The notes: a model not told the origin generated them from the sequence alone. A stretch of DNA of 64,000 nt from an uncultured Collinsella sp. (GCA_938005465.1 CALLNU010000001.1:3795-67794); one strand, 5' to 3'. Shown: positions 1 to 9,664, numbered from the stretch's first letter. Translations and numbers: made by a program.

Positions 1-64
1 CAGGTGAGCGCAAGGGAAAAGCGTAGGGTGAACGGGGCCTCCGACGGGAAAGTTAAACCGCTAC

Positions 65-931
65 TTACGCCTTGTTGACGGAGCCAAACTCCTCCATGAG
101 CTCCTTGGTGCGGGCAACGATGTTGTCGCGACCAGGTTTGAGGAGCTTGCGGGGGTCAAAGCCCTTGCCCTGCTGATCCTTGCCAGCCTCGATATACTCG
201 CGAACGCCCTTGGCGAAGACGAGTTGCAGATCGGTGTTGACGTTGATCTTGGAGATACCCAGGGAGATGGCCTTCTTGATCTGATCCTCGGGGATGCCGG
301 TGCCACCGTGCAGGACGAGGGGCAGGTCGCCGGTCTGAGCCTTGATCTCGCCCAGGCGCTCGAAGGAAAGGCCAGCCCAGTCGGCAGGGTACACGCCGTG
401 GATGTTGCCGATACCGCAGGCGAGGAAGTCGACGCCCAGGTCAGCAATCTGCTTGCACTCAGCAGGATCAGCGAGCTCGCCGCTGGAGGTCACGCCGTCC
501 TCGGTGCCGCCGATGCCGCCGACCTCGGCCTCGATGGACATGCCCTTGGAGTGGGCAAGCTCAACGAGCTCCTTGGTGCGGTCGAGGTTAAGCTGGAAGG
601 TCTCCTCGTGAGAGCCGTCATACATGATGGACGTAAAGCCGGCCTCGATGCACTTGAAGCAGTCCTCGTAAGAACCGTGATCGAGGTGAAGGGCGACGGG
701 AACGGTAACGCCCGTGGCCTCGACGGCAGCCTTGACCATGTCGGCGCAGACCTTGAAACCGCCCATCCACTTAGCGGCACCAGCGGTGCACTGAAGGATC
801 AGCGGAGACTTGGCCTCCTCGGCGGCCTGGAGAATAGCCAGGGTCCACTCGAGGTTGTTGGTGTTGAAGGCACCGAGACCGTACTTGCCGGCCTCGGCCT
901 TCTTGAGCATGTCTGCTGCGTTGACGAGCAT
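65..931 (-). CDS. fba: Class II fructose-1,6-bisphosphate aldolase
   Basis: This 288-residue cytosolic enzyme cleaves fructose-1,6-bisphosphate to glyceraldehyde-3-phosphate and dihydroxyacetone phosphate in glycolysis and gluconeogenesis. Zinc-ligand motifs of the class II family are visible: HLDHGS (residues 82-87), a histidine in GNIHGVY (about 178) and LHGGTG (207-212). The phosphate-binding NVNTD follows at 230-234. The reading frame stays open for 104 more codons upstream, but the ATG at 931 is chosen because CAGGAGG lies just upstream and homology begins there (MLVNAADMLKK). The length matches the Bacillus-type FbaA family. It appears monocistronic, with an extended -10 (TGGTAAAAT on the minus strand, 972-980) about 40 bases upstream of the start. 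Identification is secure. Confidence 0.97.
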   Translation of the reverse strand: MLVNAADMLKKAEAGKYGLGAFNTNNLEWTLAILQAAEEAKSPLILQCTAGAAKWMGGFKVCADMVKAAVEATGVTVPVALHLDHGSYEDCFKCIEAGFTSIMYDGSHEETFQLNLDRTKELVELAHSKGMSIEAEVGGIGGTEDGVTSSGELADPAECKQIADLGVDFLACGIGNIHGVYPADWAGLSFERLGEIKAQTGDLPLVLHGGTGIPEDQIKKAISLGISKINVNTDLQLVFAKGVREYIEAGKDQQGKGFDPRKLLKPGRDNIVARTKELMEEFGSVNKA

Positions 932-971
932 AAAAGAAACCTCCTGTAAGGTTGCTCCGATAACGCCTGAG

Positions 972-980
972 ATTTTACCA
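972..980 (-). promoter_or_regulatory. Candidate extended -10 promoter of fba
   Basis: On the minus strand the sequence reads TGGTAAAAT, a TGn-extended -10 with five of six consensus bases. It would give an untranslated leader of roughly 35 bases before the fba RBS. No convincing -35 element was found. Confidence 0.4.
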
Positions 981-1125
981 CGACATACCCGAGCATAAAC
1001 GTTCGTTTGTTCACGAATACCATCCGATTGGACAAATTTTGACCGTTTGCCCCACAGAATCGACCCACTGGGGAAAATAGCTTGACGATTGACCGGTCTT
1101 CGTGGTTCGAAAGACGGCTTCGAGC

Positions 1126-1809
1126 CTACATCTGCATAAACGGGTTCTGCATAAGTTCGCGCGCCATCGTGGTCGAATCGCCATGGCCCGTCAAGCAAAC
1201 GGTATCGGGCGGAAGCATCTTGGCAAGTTTGGAGAGCGAGCACATAATCGCCGCCTCGTCACCGCCGGAAAGATCGGTACGACCGTGGCTGCCCGGGAAA
1301 AGCGTGTCGCCCACAAAGGCGATGTTCCCCTGCTCGGTCGCGGCGAACAGGACGATGCCGCCCGGCGTATGCCCCGGCGCCTCGACCACCTGCAGGCAGA
1401 CGTCGCCCACCTCGATTGTATCGCCCTCGGCAAGCAAACGCGTCGGCTCACCCGGATCGGGCGTCTCGATACCCCACATGGCGCGCTGCTCCTCGATATT
1501 TGCGCGAGGTACCGTCACGTCCTTAGCGCACAACTCATATAGTGCGCTGTCGCCAACGACAGCTCGAACCCCGGCAACCCCGCCAACATGGTCGGCATGA
1601 CCGTGCGTGCAGACAGAGCCGAGTACGCGCACCTCGGGATGCGCGGTGTGGATATGCTCCACAAGACGCTCGCCCTCCCACGCCGGATCGACGATTAAGC
1701 ACTCGTCATTCGAAATCACGGCGTAGCTGTTGGTCTGAATCGGGCCGTTGACGAGCGCCTCAATCGAAGCCGCGCCTCGGGGTGTCAGGTCCAAAGTCAT
1801 ATCGTCCAC
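1126..1809 (-). CDS. Metallo-beta-lactamase-fold hydrolase (glyoxalase II-like)
   Basis: A soluble protein of about 227 residues with the metallo-beta-lactamase fold. The metal signature THGHADH gives HxHxDH around residues 68-74. Further ligands are the histidine in APGHTPGG, the aspartate in FVGDTLF and the histidine in LTGHGD. This set is typical of glyoxalase II-like hydrolases, which often cleave thioesters such as lactoylglutathione or related thiol adducts; the actual substrate cannot be read from sequence. An ATG at 1815 sits only 2 bases after the AAGGAGGG box. A GTG two codons later (1809) has a better spacing of 8, so it is preferred, and an ATG at 1800 is also possible. The gene lies downstream of rel but is separated from it by a strong hairpin. 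Confidence 0.88.
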   Translation of the reverse strand: MDDMTLDLTPRGAASIEALVNGPIQTNSYAVISNDECLIVDPAWEGERLVEHIHTAHPEVRVLGSVCTHGHADHVGGVAGVRAVVGDSALYELCAKDVTVPRANIEEQRAMWGIETPDPGEPTRLLAEGDTIEVGDVCLQVVEAPGHTPGGIVLFAATEQGNIAFVGDTLFPGSHGRTDLSGGDEAAIMCSLSKLAKMLPPDTVCLTGHGDSTTMARELMQNPFMQM

Positions 1810-1830
1810 GCGCATACCCTCCTTCTAAAA

Positions 1831-1864
1831 TACGTTCGAGGCACCAAACGATGCCTCGAACGTA
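1831..1864 (-). terminator. Intrinsic terminator after rel
   Basis: A perfect 13-bp inverted repeat (TACGTTCGAGGCA and its complement) with an 8-base loop. On the minus strand it is followed by TTTTAG. It sits between the rel stop codon and the RBS of the downstream hydrolase, so it should end or attenuate rel transcription. Confidence 0.8.
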
Positions 1865-1897
1865 ACCAATATCTATGATGCTGAGAGGCTCTCGCAC

Positions 1898-4258
1898 CTA
1901 CACACGGCGCTTGAGTTGCGCTCCGCCCTCGCCGGGCATAAGACGGCGAGCGTCGTAGACCGAATCGACACTGCTGATGGAAGCCAGCAGCGGATCCAGG
2001 CCGCTCGCATCCGAAATCTCGACCATAAAGCGCAGGGTCGCAATACCCTCGCGGTTGGTCGAGGTGGCGGCGGAAAGGATATTGCCGCCTGCATCGCCAA
2101 TGGCAATGGTGACGTCCTTGAGCAGGCCCATGCGGTCCAAGCACTCGACCACGATCTCGACCTGGAAGAGGGTGTCGGCAGCGCCGTCCCACTCCACATC
2201 GATCATGCGCTCGGGATGTTCCATAAGACCCTTGACGTTGGGGCAGTTGGCGCGATGCACTGAGACACCTCGGCCACGCGTGATGAAGCCGACGATATCG
2301 TCGCCCGTCACGGGGTTGCAGCAATGAGCCAGACGGACCAGCAGGCCACTGTTGCTCTCGCCCTTAACGATAATGCCGTTACTTGCGCTCTTGCCACGCT
2401 TTTGCGGCTTGCGGTTGGAGCCGCGGGCCGGCTGTTTCACGACCTCGGCGATAGCCTCGGCCTTGGTGAGCTGTTCCTCGGGCTTGGGGTCCAAGATTTG
2501 CTCGACCTTATTGCCCACAGCGCGCGGGGCAACCTTGCCGGCACCGACGGCGGCAAACAGGTCCTCGAGCTGCTTGAAGTTAAACTGCTCCGCCACGGCA
2601 TTGAGCGCACGCGTGGAGCGCGGCGTGGAGATGCCATACCCGCGCTTGCGCAGGTCCTTGGCCAGCATATCGCGGCCGGCGGCAGCGTCGTCGTCCTTAG
2701 TCGCGGCGGCAAAGTAGCGACGGATCTTTGACTTGGCGGAAGGCGTCTTGACGATCTTGAGCCAATCACGCGACGGCTTGGAACTCTTGTTAGTCAGGAT
2801 TTCAACGCGGTCGCCCGTCTTGATCTCGTGCGTGAGCGGAGCCACCGCACCGTTGATTTTGGCGCCGACGCAATGGTTTCCCACCTCGGTGTGAACGGCA
2901 TAGGCAAAGTCGAGCGGCGTGGAGCCGGCACGAAGCGCCATGACCTCGCCTTTGGGCGTGAAGACGAAGATCTCCTGATCGAAGAGGTCGACCTTCAGCG
3001 AATGCAGGTATTCCTTGGCGTCGGTAATCTCATCAGACGCAGCCCAATCGAGTGAGTGCTTAAGCCAGTTAATCTGGTCGTCCAAACGTTGAGCGTCATT
3101 GGTCTTGGAAGCAGACGATCCGCCCGACTTCTTATATAGCCAGTGGGCGGCAATGCCGTACTCGGCCTGCTCATGCATCTCGTAGGTTCGAATCTGAATC
3201 TCGAGCGGACGAGCCGTAGGGCCGATGACCGTCGTGTGGAGCGACTGGTAGTTATTGACCTTGGGCATGGCGATATAGTCTTTAAAGCGACCAGGCATGG
3301 GGTGCCACAGCGTATGCACCGCACCGAGCGTGGAGTAGCAATCGCGCACCGAATGGGTAATAACGCGCAGCGCCACCAGGTCGTAGATCTCGGAGAACTC
3401 CTTGCCCTTGCGCTTCATCTTTTGGTAGATGGACCAATAGTGCTTGGAACGGCCGTTGATCTGGAAGCCTTCCAGGCCAATGCGGTTGAGCTCGTCGGTG
3501 AGTGTCTTGATGGTCTCAGCCAGATAGCGCTCACGGACCTCGCGCGACTCCGCCACCATGCGCGCGATGCGCTGGTAGGCGTCGGGCTCAAGGTAGAAGA
3601 AGGACAGGTCCTCGAGCTCCCACTTAATAGAGCTCATGCCCAGGCGGTCGGCCAAGGGCGCGTACACGTCCATGGTCTCGCGAGCCTTAAATAGGCGACG
3701 ATCCTCGCGCAGGGCTGCCAGCGTTCGCATGTTGTGCAGACGGTCGGCAAGTTTAACGATGATGACGCGAATGTCCTTGGACATGGCAAGGAACATCTTG
3801 CGCAGCGTGAGCGCCTGCTTCTCGTCCATGCTGTCGACTTCGATGTTGGTGAGCTTGGTCACGCCATCGACGAGCTCGGCCACCGTATCGCCAAACAGGC
3901 CGGAAACATCGGCAAGCGAGGTCTCGGTATCCTCAACGGTATCGTGCAGCAGCGCGGCGCACACCACATCGCAGTCCATCTTGAGATCGGCCAGAATGAT
4001 GGCCACCTCGACGGGATGGTTGATGTACATCTCACCCGAGCGCCGCTTTTGGTTGCAATGCTTCTCGGCAGCAAAGCAGTAGGCCTGCTCAACCTTAGAA
4101 AAGTCGTCCTCATTCATATATTTGAGGCACAGACGCTCCAGCTTGTCGTAGCTGTCTGCCATAATCTCGGGCGGCAGCTCATCGGCATGCTTATAGTGCT
4201 CCATCTCCGAAAACGGCTGGAGGGTGGAATCATGGGCGGTACGGGCTGCGGCATCCAT
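1898..4258 (-). CDS. rel: Bifunctional (p)ppGpp synthetase/hydrolase (RelA/SpoT family)
   Basis: A 786-residue stringent-response enzyme that makes (p)ppGpp from ATP and GTP/GDP and hydrolyses it. Domains in order: an N-terminal HD hydrolase with the metal motif LLHDTVED (about 104-111); the synthetase domain with GRFKDYIAMPK and NYQSLHTTV (about 325-345); TGS (about 425-485, IFVFTPKGEVM); and a C-terminal ACT domain (about 705-780). The RFKD motif is the RxKD type found in bifunctional Rel enzymes rather than the ExDD type of synthetase-only RelA, and an intact HD motif agrees with this. The start at 4258 has AAGGGGA upstream. The stop of the upstream recJ fusion gene is only 15 bases away, so the two genes are probably co-transcribed. 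Confidence 0.97.
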   Translation of the reverse strand: MDAAARTAHDSTLQPFSEMEHYKHADELPPEIMADSYDKLERLCLKYMNEDDFSKVEQAYCFAAEKHCNQKRRSGEMYINHPVEVAIILADLKMDCDVVCAALLHDTVEDTETSLADVSGLFGDTVAELVDGVTKLTNIEVDSMDEKQALTLRKMFLAMSKDIRVIIVKLADRLHNMRTLAALREDRRLFKARETMDVYAPLADRLGMSSIKWELEDLSFFYLEPDAYQRIARMVAESREVRERYLAETIKTLTDELNRIGLEGFQINGRSKHYWSIYQKMKRKGKEFSEIYDLVALRVITHSVRDCYSTLGAVHTLWHPMPGRFKDYIAMPKVNNYQSLHTTVIGPTARPLEIQIRTYEMHEQAEYGIAAHWLYKKSGGSSASKTNDAQRLDDQINWLKHSLDWAASDEITDAKEYLHSLKVDLFDQEIFVFTPKGEVMALRAGSTPLDFAYAVHTEVGNHCVGAKINGAVAPLTHEIKTGDRVEILTNKSSKPSRDWLKIVKTPSAKSKIRRYFAAATKDDDAAAGRDMLAKDLRKRGYGISTPRSTRALNAVAEQFNFKQLEDLFAAVGAGKVAPRAVGNKVEQILDPKPEEQLTKAEAIAEVVKQPARGSNRKPQKRGKSASNGIIVKGESNSGLLVRLAHCCNPVTGDDIVGFITRGRGVSVHRANCPNVKGLMEHPERMIDVEWDGAADTLFQVEIVVECLDRMGLLKDVTIAIGDAGGNILSAATSTNREGIATLRFMVEISDASGLDPLLASISSVDSVYDARRLMPGEGGAQLKRRV

Positions 4259-4273
4259 CGAGGTCCCCTTCCC

Positions 4274-7200
4274 CTAGGCCCGCGGTACGATCGGGCGGTT
4301 AACTTTGGCTAGCATATCAGAAGCGCACGAATCGAGCGCCCAGCTCCGGAAAGCCGAAAACTCCATGCGCGAGCGCAAGCCCTCCAAATAGCGAATTGAC
4401 CTGCTCAATTGCACGCGGCCGGGGTTTTCGGCCATCGCGATACGACGCGTATCGTCAAACCCCGAAACGCGACAGAAACCAAGCTCTTCGAAGATTCCTA
4501 GGCCGCTTTCCACCGAGCGCTCGTCGACCGGCGTGCGGGCATCGATGGCAAGGCACATCTGCGCGATGTCGATATCGCTTGCGCAGAATGAATCATCCCC
4601 GGTCTTGCCGCGGTTGGAGCGCCACATGGTCTGCAGCGCGCGATAGAGTGTGACGAGCTCGTCGCGCTCGGGTGCGTAGCAGTCGAGCAGGCGCTCGTTA
4701 ATGCGGGCATCGCGCGACGAATAGAGCAGGTGGATCACGGCGGGCTGGCCATCGCGACCGGCACGGCCGCTCATCTGGTTAAACTCAATGCCGCCAAACG
4801 GCATGTGATAGAGCACGACATGGCGGATATCGGGCAGGTTGACGCCCTCGCCAAAGGCAGATGTCGAGACGATGCAGCTGAGGCTGCCGTCTCGGAATGC
4901 TTCCTCCACGCGACGGCGATCGGAACGCGCAAGCCCCGCGTTATAGAACGCGATATGGGTTGCGCAATCGGGCACACGCTTGCGCAACGTCTTGGCGAGC
5001 GCCACGGACTGGTCGCGCGAATTGACGTAAATGACGGTCTTCTCCCCCGTCGCCACGATCGACACCAAACGGTTCTCGCGGCTCGCAAGGTCGCGGTCGT
5101 CCTCGAGCTGCAGGTTCTCGCGCACCGTCTCGTCGACCACCGTGCGAGTGATCGGCAACATGCGGGCAAGCTCGGCCACAACCGGAGCCGTCGCGGTGGC
5201 CGTCGCAGCCATAACGACCGGGTCGCCCAGGGCTTTGAGGATATCGGGCATGTCGAGATAGGCGCTGCGGTCGCCGCCCTTGGCAAGACCGGCATGATGC
5301 GCCTCATCGATAACGACAAAGCCGATGCGGCCCGAACGCGCGAAGCGGTCACGGTGGATAGATAGGAACTCGGGCGTCGTGAGCACGATACCGGTGCGGC
5401 CCGAAGCTAGGCCGGCGAACACGTCATCGCGCGCGGCCTCCACGGTCTCGCCGGTCAGCACGCCAACGCCGATGCCAAGCGATGCCATCGTCGACGAGAG
5501 GTGATAGGCCTGGTCGGCAACAAGCGCACGCAGCGGATAGACAAAGATGCTCGCACGTCCGCGAAGCACCGCCTCACGCGCGGCATGCACATGGAAGATG
5601 AGCGACTTGCCGCGGCCCGTTCCCATAACCGCCAAGACACTCTGGTGATCGGCCAAGGCGTCGAGCGCCTCAACCTGCGCGCGGTGCGGCTGGTTCGATC
5701 CGATAAAGCTATGGATAAGCGAGCGCGTGAGCTCGGTATAGGAAAGCTGGGCGAGCGTCTCGCGCTTGCGCGACTCCAAGCGCAGGCCGGAATCCGCCGG
5801 CTGCACGCCACGACGAAGCTCGCATGCCGGATCGTCGACGCTGGGCAGCGTGCTATCGCGGACCAGAACATCCTTGACCATGAGCTTGGGCTTCACACGA
5901 CCCTGCCAATGCTCGGCAACGGCCTCGAACACCAAGTCGACGGCGCTGTCGCAATTGATAAGCCTGTCGATCTGCGGTACACGAAACATGATGGCCGGCA
6001 CACTCGCGGCGCCATCCGTCGCCACGAAGCGCATATGCTCGCCGGTCTTACCCACCACGGCGCGATCACACATCGTCACGCCCTCGGCGGCCAGCAGCGG
6101 CACCTTATTACCCTGGCCAAACGGCTCAAGGCGGGAAATCTGCTCGATGGTCTCGATATTCAGCTCGGAAAGGTCGACCGTGGCGGCAACCTCGTCGGTG
6201 TCCTCAAAGTCCTCGGCGGGAAGCTCGGACAACACGGCGGAAAGGCGACGGCGGAACTCATCGAGCTTGGACGCCTCGATGGTCACACCCACCGCGCCGG
6301 CATGTCCGCCGCGACGAATCATCAGGTCGGAACAGCGCTCGATAGCGTCAAACAGGTTAACTTTGCCCACCGAGCGACCAGAGCCGCGCGCGATACCATC
6401 CTCGATCGAGAACAGCAGCGCCGGCACGTGGTAGCGGTTGGTCAGACGGCTTGCCACGATGCCCTTGACGCCCTCGTGCCAGCCTTCGCCGCCCACGACG
6501 ATCGCGCGTCCGCCGTCATAGGTCTCCTCGACCTTTGCCATGGCATCGCGCGTGAGCTCCGCCTCGATCTCACGGCGCTGGCGGTTGATTTCCTCGAGCT
6601 CAGCCGCCAGCGCGCTTGCTTCGATGGGATTGCGGGCAAGCAGCAGGTCGAGCGCCAGCTTGGGATCGGCCATGCGACCGGCAGCGTTTAAGCGGGGAAT
6701 GAGCGAGAATGACAGGCCATCCGCCGTAATGCTCGAAAGGTCCGCCTTGGCGAGCGCGGCAAGCGCGATATAGCCGGGGCGAGCGGTTACGCGCATCTGC
6801 TGGATGCCCTCGGCAACCAGCGCGCGGTTCTCGGGCGTGAGCGGCATCATGTCGGACACGGTGCCCAGCGCCGCGACCTCGATTAGCGAACGCCAATACG
6901 ACGGATTGCCCAGGCGCTCACCCAGGACTTGCACCAGCTTGAGCGCCACACCAGCACCGGCAAGCTCACGCGAGGGGCCCTCGTCCTCGAGCTTGGGGTC
7001 AGTCAGGGGCACACCCTGCGGCACCTGGTCGGAGGGCTCGTGATGGTCCGTGACCACCAAATCGATCCCCAGGCTCTCCAGGTAGGAAACCTCTTCCTTG
7101 GCGGCAATGCCGTTATCGACGGTCACGATCAGCTGGGGGCGAGCGAGCTCGTTAACGCGGTCGAGCGCCGCGCGCGAAAGACCGTAGCCCTCATCAAAGC

Positions 7201-7561
7201 GATGCGGAATAAACGGCGTGACATCGGCGCCAAACGTGCGCAGCGCCTCGGTCAACAGGCAGGTCGACGTAATACCGTCAACGTCAAAATCGCCAAAGAC
7301 TGCAATGTGCTCGTGGTTGCGAATAGCACGCTCGACGCGGTCGGCAACGACCGACATGCCCGGGATAATGAGTGGGTCGGCCCAGTCGCGATCGAGCGAA
7401 GGCGTCAAAAACAATTGGCCCTCTTTGATGGAGCCAATGCCGTGCGCGACCATAATGCGCGCCACCAGCCCGGGAATGCCCAGACCAGCCGAAAGCTCCT
7501 TTTCGAGCTCGGGATTTTGCTGAGCGACCGCCCAGCGATGCGTCGTCTTAAGCGATGACAT
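4274..7561 (-). CDS. recJ: RecJ exonuclease fused to a RecQ-like DEAH helicase
   Basis: A 1095-residue fusion, nearly twice the usual RecJ length of about 560-600. The N-terminal half is RecJ, a 5'-to-3' single-strand DNA exonuclease of the DHH family. It carries GDFDVDG (residues 90-96), TDHHEPSD (171-178), the DHHA1 motif RRGGHAGAVG (about 416-425) and an OB-like segment to about 565. The C-terminal half from about residue 605 is a superfamily 2 helicase most like RecQ: Walker A MGTGRGKS (646-653), DEAH (752-755) and motif VI QMSGRAGRDGQ (about 929). No HRDC domain is obvious. The frame extends upstream to a GTG at 7606 with no RBS, so the ATG at 7561, preceded by GGGGGTGGG, is preferred. 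The reading frame is continuous with no frameshift, and the next gene is rel. Confidence 0.93.
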   Translation of the reverse strand: MSSLKTTHRWAVAQQNPELEKELSAGLGIPGLVARIMVAHGIGSIKEGQLFLTPSLDRDWADPLIIPGMSVVADRVERAIRNHEHIAVFGDFDVDGITSTCLLTEALRTFGADVTPFIPHRFDEGYGLSRAALDRVNELARPQLIVTVDNGIAAKEEVSYLESLGIDLVVTDHHEPSDQVPQGVPLTDPKLEDEGPSRELAGAGVALKLVQVLGERLGNPSYWRSLIEVAALGTVSDMMPLTPENRALVAEGIQQMRVTARPGYIALAALAKADLSSITADGLSFSLIPRLNAAGRMADPKLALDLLLARNPIEASALAAELEEINRQRREIEAELTRDAMAKVEETYDGGRAIVVGGEGWHEGVKGIVASRLTNRYHVPALLFSIEDGIARGSGRSVGKVNLFDAIERCSDLMIRRGGHAGAVGVTIEASKLDEFRRRLSAVLSELPAEDFEDTDEVAATVDLSELNIETIEQISRLEPFGQGNKVPLLAAEGVTMCDRAVVGKTGEHMRFVATDGAASVPAIMFRVPQIDRLINCDSAVDLVFEAVAEHWQGRVKPKLMVKDVLVRDSTLPSVDDPACELRRGVQPADSGLRLESRKRETLAQLSYTELTRSLIHSFIGSNQPHRAQVEALDALADHQSVLAVMGTGRGKSLIFHVHAAREAVLRGRASIFVYPLRALVADQAYHLSSTMASLGIGVGVLTGETVEAARDDVFAGLASGRTGIVLTTPEFLSIHRDRFARSGRIGFVVIDEAHHAGLAKGGDRSAYLDMPDILKALGDPVVMAATATATAPVVAELARMLPITRTVVDETVRENLQLEDDRDLASRENRLVSIVATGEKTVIYVNSRDQSVALAKTLRKRVPDCATHIAFYNAGLARSDRRRVEEAFRDGSLSCIVSTSAFGEGVNLPDIRHVVLYHMPFGGIEFNQMSGRAGRDGQPAVIHLLYSSRDARINERLLDCYAPERDELVTLYRALQTMWRSNRGKTGDDSFCASDIDIAQMCLAIDARTPVDERSVESGLGIFEELGFCRVSGFDDTRRIAMAENPGRVQLSRSIRYLEGLRSRMEFSAFRSWALDSCASDMLAKVNRPIVPRA

Positions 7562-7669
7562 AGGCACCCACCCCCGATAGGGGCAGGTCGCCGCGATACC
7601 TCTCACGGTTCATAGCGATGAGTCCTCTGTGTATGCCCGCTTCGGCAGGCAGATCTGTTGAACGGATTT

Positions 7670-7675
7670 ATTATA
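7670..7675 (-). promoter_or_regulatory. Candidate -10 box for the recJ fusion gene
   Basis: The minus strand reads TATAAT exactly here, about 110 bases upstream of the chosen start. The -35 region is poor. It lies in a 276-base gap (7562-7837) between two divergent genes, which otherwise shows no convincing coding potential. Confidence 0.4.
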
Positions 7676-7837
7676 CCGTGCGGCGCGGACGCAAATCGCC
7701 GCAGCACGCCGCGGTTTCGGTAAACGATGCCGGTAATACCCTCGAAATAATCGAGCGTTTCTGACGCACGGACACATGCAAGCGTCTAGCATATCCATTC
7801 AAAACGGATTCACGAGCAAAGGGAGTCACAAGAGCAT

Positions 7838-8836
7838 ATGAAGCAATGGGTTGGACTGGGCAAGTTTCTCGCGGGGCACATGCAAATCATCGTTCCGATT
7901 TGCGTGGCGCTCGGCGTGCTCTTTCCTCAGCAGATCGGCGTTCTCAAGCCCATCGTTCCCACCCTGTTTGCCTTTATGACGTTCCAAGGCGCGCTCAGCA
8001 ACACCTTCCACCAGGTAGCTGAGGTGTTCCGCCGTCCCCTGCATCTGATTTTGGCGTTATTTGTCTCGGCTGTGATCATCCCCATCGCGGCGTATGCCAT
8101 GGGCTCACTGTTCTTTGGCTCCAACCCCAACCTTGTCTGCGGCATCGTGCTCGAGTACAGCGTACCCGTGGCAGTCACTGCCTTTATGTGGATTAGCATG
8201 TTCGGCGGCAACGGCCCGCTCGCGCTCACCATCATCCTGACGTCCTCGGTTATATCGCCCGTAACGATTCCGCTCACGCTCAAGCTCCTGTTGGGCGCCA
8301 CCGTCGCAATCGATGTTCCGAGCATGATGCAGAACATGGCCTTTATGATTGCCATCCCCGCCGTGCTCGGCATCGTGATCAACGAGCTCACGCACGGCTG
8401 GGGACACGAGAAACTCTCCCCCGCGCTCTCGCCCGCCTGCAAGTTCATGATGATGGGCGTTATCGCCTCCAACTCCACCGCCATGAGCGAGTACATGCTG
8501 CACATGAACGCGGTGCGCTTGGAAGTAGCCCTCTTTATTTTGGTCTTCGCCATCAGCGGCTTTGTCGTCGGCATTCTGGTCGCCCGCGCGCTGCATCTGC
8601 CATATAGCGAAACGACCACCATGTGCTTTACCTGCGGCATGCGCAATATCTCTTCGGGCGCCGTCATCGCCACGCAATACTTTCCGGGCGAAGTCGTATT
8701 CCCCGTCATGTGCGGCACGCTGTTTCAGCAGGTACTCGCCTCGCTTATCGGGCATCTCTTTGAGCGTCTAACCGGCGAGGAGCGCGCCGCCCAGCGCAAG
8801 CGGGTCGAGGCCGGCCGCGACGCCATGGCACGCTAA
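7838..8836 (+). CDS. Bile acid:sodium symporter (BASS) family transporter
   Basis: A 332-residue integral membrane protein with about nine to ten hydrophobic segments. It has the BASS-family signature CGMRNISSGAVIA near residue 270, in the second inverted-repeat half. Family members are sodium-coupled carriers of bile acids, pantoate, pyruvate or other organic anions, and the substrate here is unknown. Bile-acid import is one possibility for a gut organism, but nothing in the neighbourhood supports it. The ATG at 7838 is preceded by AAGGGAG at slightly long spacing. It is monocistronic and convergent with the DUF4931 gene. Confidence 0.88.
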   Translation: MKQWVGLGKFLAGHMQIIVPICVALGVLFPQQIGVLKPIVPTLFAFMTFQGALSNTFHQVAEVFRRPLHLILALFVSAVIIPIAAYAMGSLFFGSNPNLVCGIVLEYSVPVAVTAFMWISMFGGNGPLALTIILTSSVISPVTIPLTLKLLLGATVAIDVPSMMQNMAFMIAIPAVLGIVINELTHGWGHEKLSPALSPACKFMMMGVIASNSTAMSEYMLHMNAVRLEVALFILVFAISGFVVGILVARALHLPYSETTTMCFTCGMRNISSGAVIATQYFPGEVVFPVMCGTLFQQVLASLIGHLFERLTGEERAAQRKRVEAGRDAMAR

Positions 8837-8853
8837 ACCGTCCGCAGTGTGCG

Positions 8854-8879
8854 GGCGCTCACTTTACGATGTGAGCGCC
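8854..8879. terminator. Hairpin between convergent genes
   Basis: A perfect 9-bp stem (GGCGCTCAC / GTGAGCGCC) with an 8-base loop. It lies just after the BASS gene and covers the stop codon of the convergent DUF4931 gene. There is no clear U-tract on either strand, so termination efficiency is uncertain. Confidence 0.45.
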
Positions 8880-9664
8880 TCCAGATGTGCACGGAGTCGC
8901 TCCGCATCGACATCGAGCGTGGTCTCAGCATTGACCTGGGCCAAACGATAGCCGACAAAGTAGGGCGAAGCCACCCAACGCGGCAGCGCCTTGGCAATGG
9001 TCCGACCGCCCAGGTGATAGAAGAACAGGTTATACGACTCTGCGCGACCACCGTGGTGCTCGTTCAGGATATAGCGCAGAGCTACCTGGATCGCATCGGC
9101 GAAGAGATCCGCCTCGGCTTGGTCTCTCGTGTCATCGCTGGCAGCGATTCCCTGCGGGGCTGAAACGTTGATCTCAAAGAACCCCATGATCGGTTCGGTT
9201 GAGATGTTGACCGCGATTCTCCCCTGTTGCCAGAGATTGATGCCTTCGAAATTGGCAGAAGTCAGCGAAGTGTAGCCGTCTTCCTGCTCCAAACCCACAA
9301 TCTGCATGTGCGGATGAACGAGGCTACCGCCCGAGAGCGGACCCTTGTTCTTGTACATGAGCACGCTTCGATACTGCTGTGAATCAATCATCTGCTGCCA
9401 GCAACCCAGGGCAAACCGCATCACATGGTGGAGTTCATCCGGCTCATAGGTCACCAGGTCGGCATCGTGATCGGCCGACTCGATCAGCACGGTTTGACGG
9501 GTGGCGCGCAGGGTCTTGAACTTATTCTCGAGCCAGATGCAGTCACCATCGCGCTGGATGATGTTGGCAAGTCCCTCCGTGTCGCAAAAGGGGCACGCGG
9601 TGCCAGGGCGACGATTATCGTCGGGCTTACCGCTCGCCTGCTGAACGTCAAATACCAGCGCCAC
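8864..9664 (-). CDS. DUF4931 / GalT-like HIT-superfamily protein
   Basis: A 266-residue soluble protein resembling the DUF4931 family, relatives of galactose-1-phosphate uridylyltransferase. It has a zinc-type CPFC near residue 25 and the nucleotide-binding signature GGSLVHPHMQIVG (about 111-123), in which HPHMQ corresponds to the active-site HPHxQ of GalT. A nucleotidyl transfer or hydrolysis reaction is inferred from the fold, and the substrate is unknown. It starts 3 bases after the stop of cutC, so the two form an operon. No other galactose-pathway gene is nearby, so a standard Leloir role is not supported. Confidence 0.75.
   Translation of the reverse strand: MALVFDVQQASGKPDDNRRPGTACPFCDTEGLANIIQRDGDCIWLENKFKTLRATRQTVLIESADHDADLVTYEPDELHHVMRFALGCWQQMIDSQQYRSVLMYKNKGPLSGGSLVHPHMQIVGLEQEDGYTSLTSANFEGINLWQQGRIAVNISTEPIMGFFEINVSAPQGIAASDDTRDQAEADLFADAIQVALRYILNEHHGGRAESYNLFFYHLGGRTIAKALPRWVASPYFVGYRLAQVNAETTLDVDAERLRAHLEALTS

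Noticed and set aside
7610..7798. A 62-codon minus-strand frame between recJ and the BASS gene
   Set aside because: No RBS and an atypical Arg/Cys composition, and it overlaps the candidate recJ promoter.
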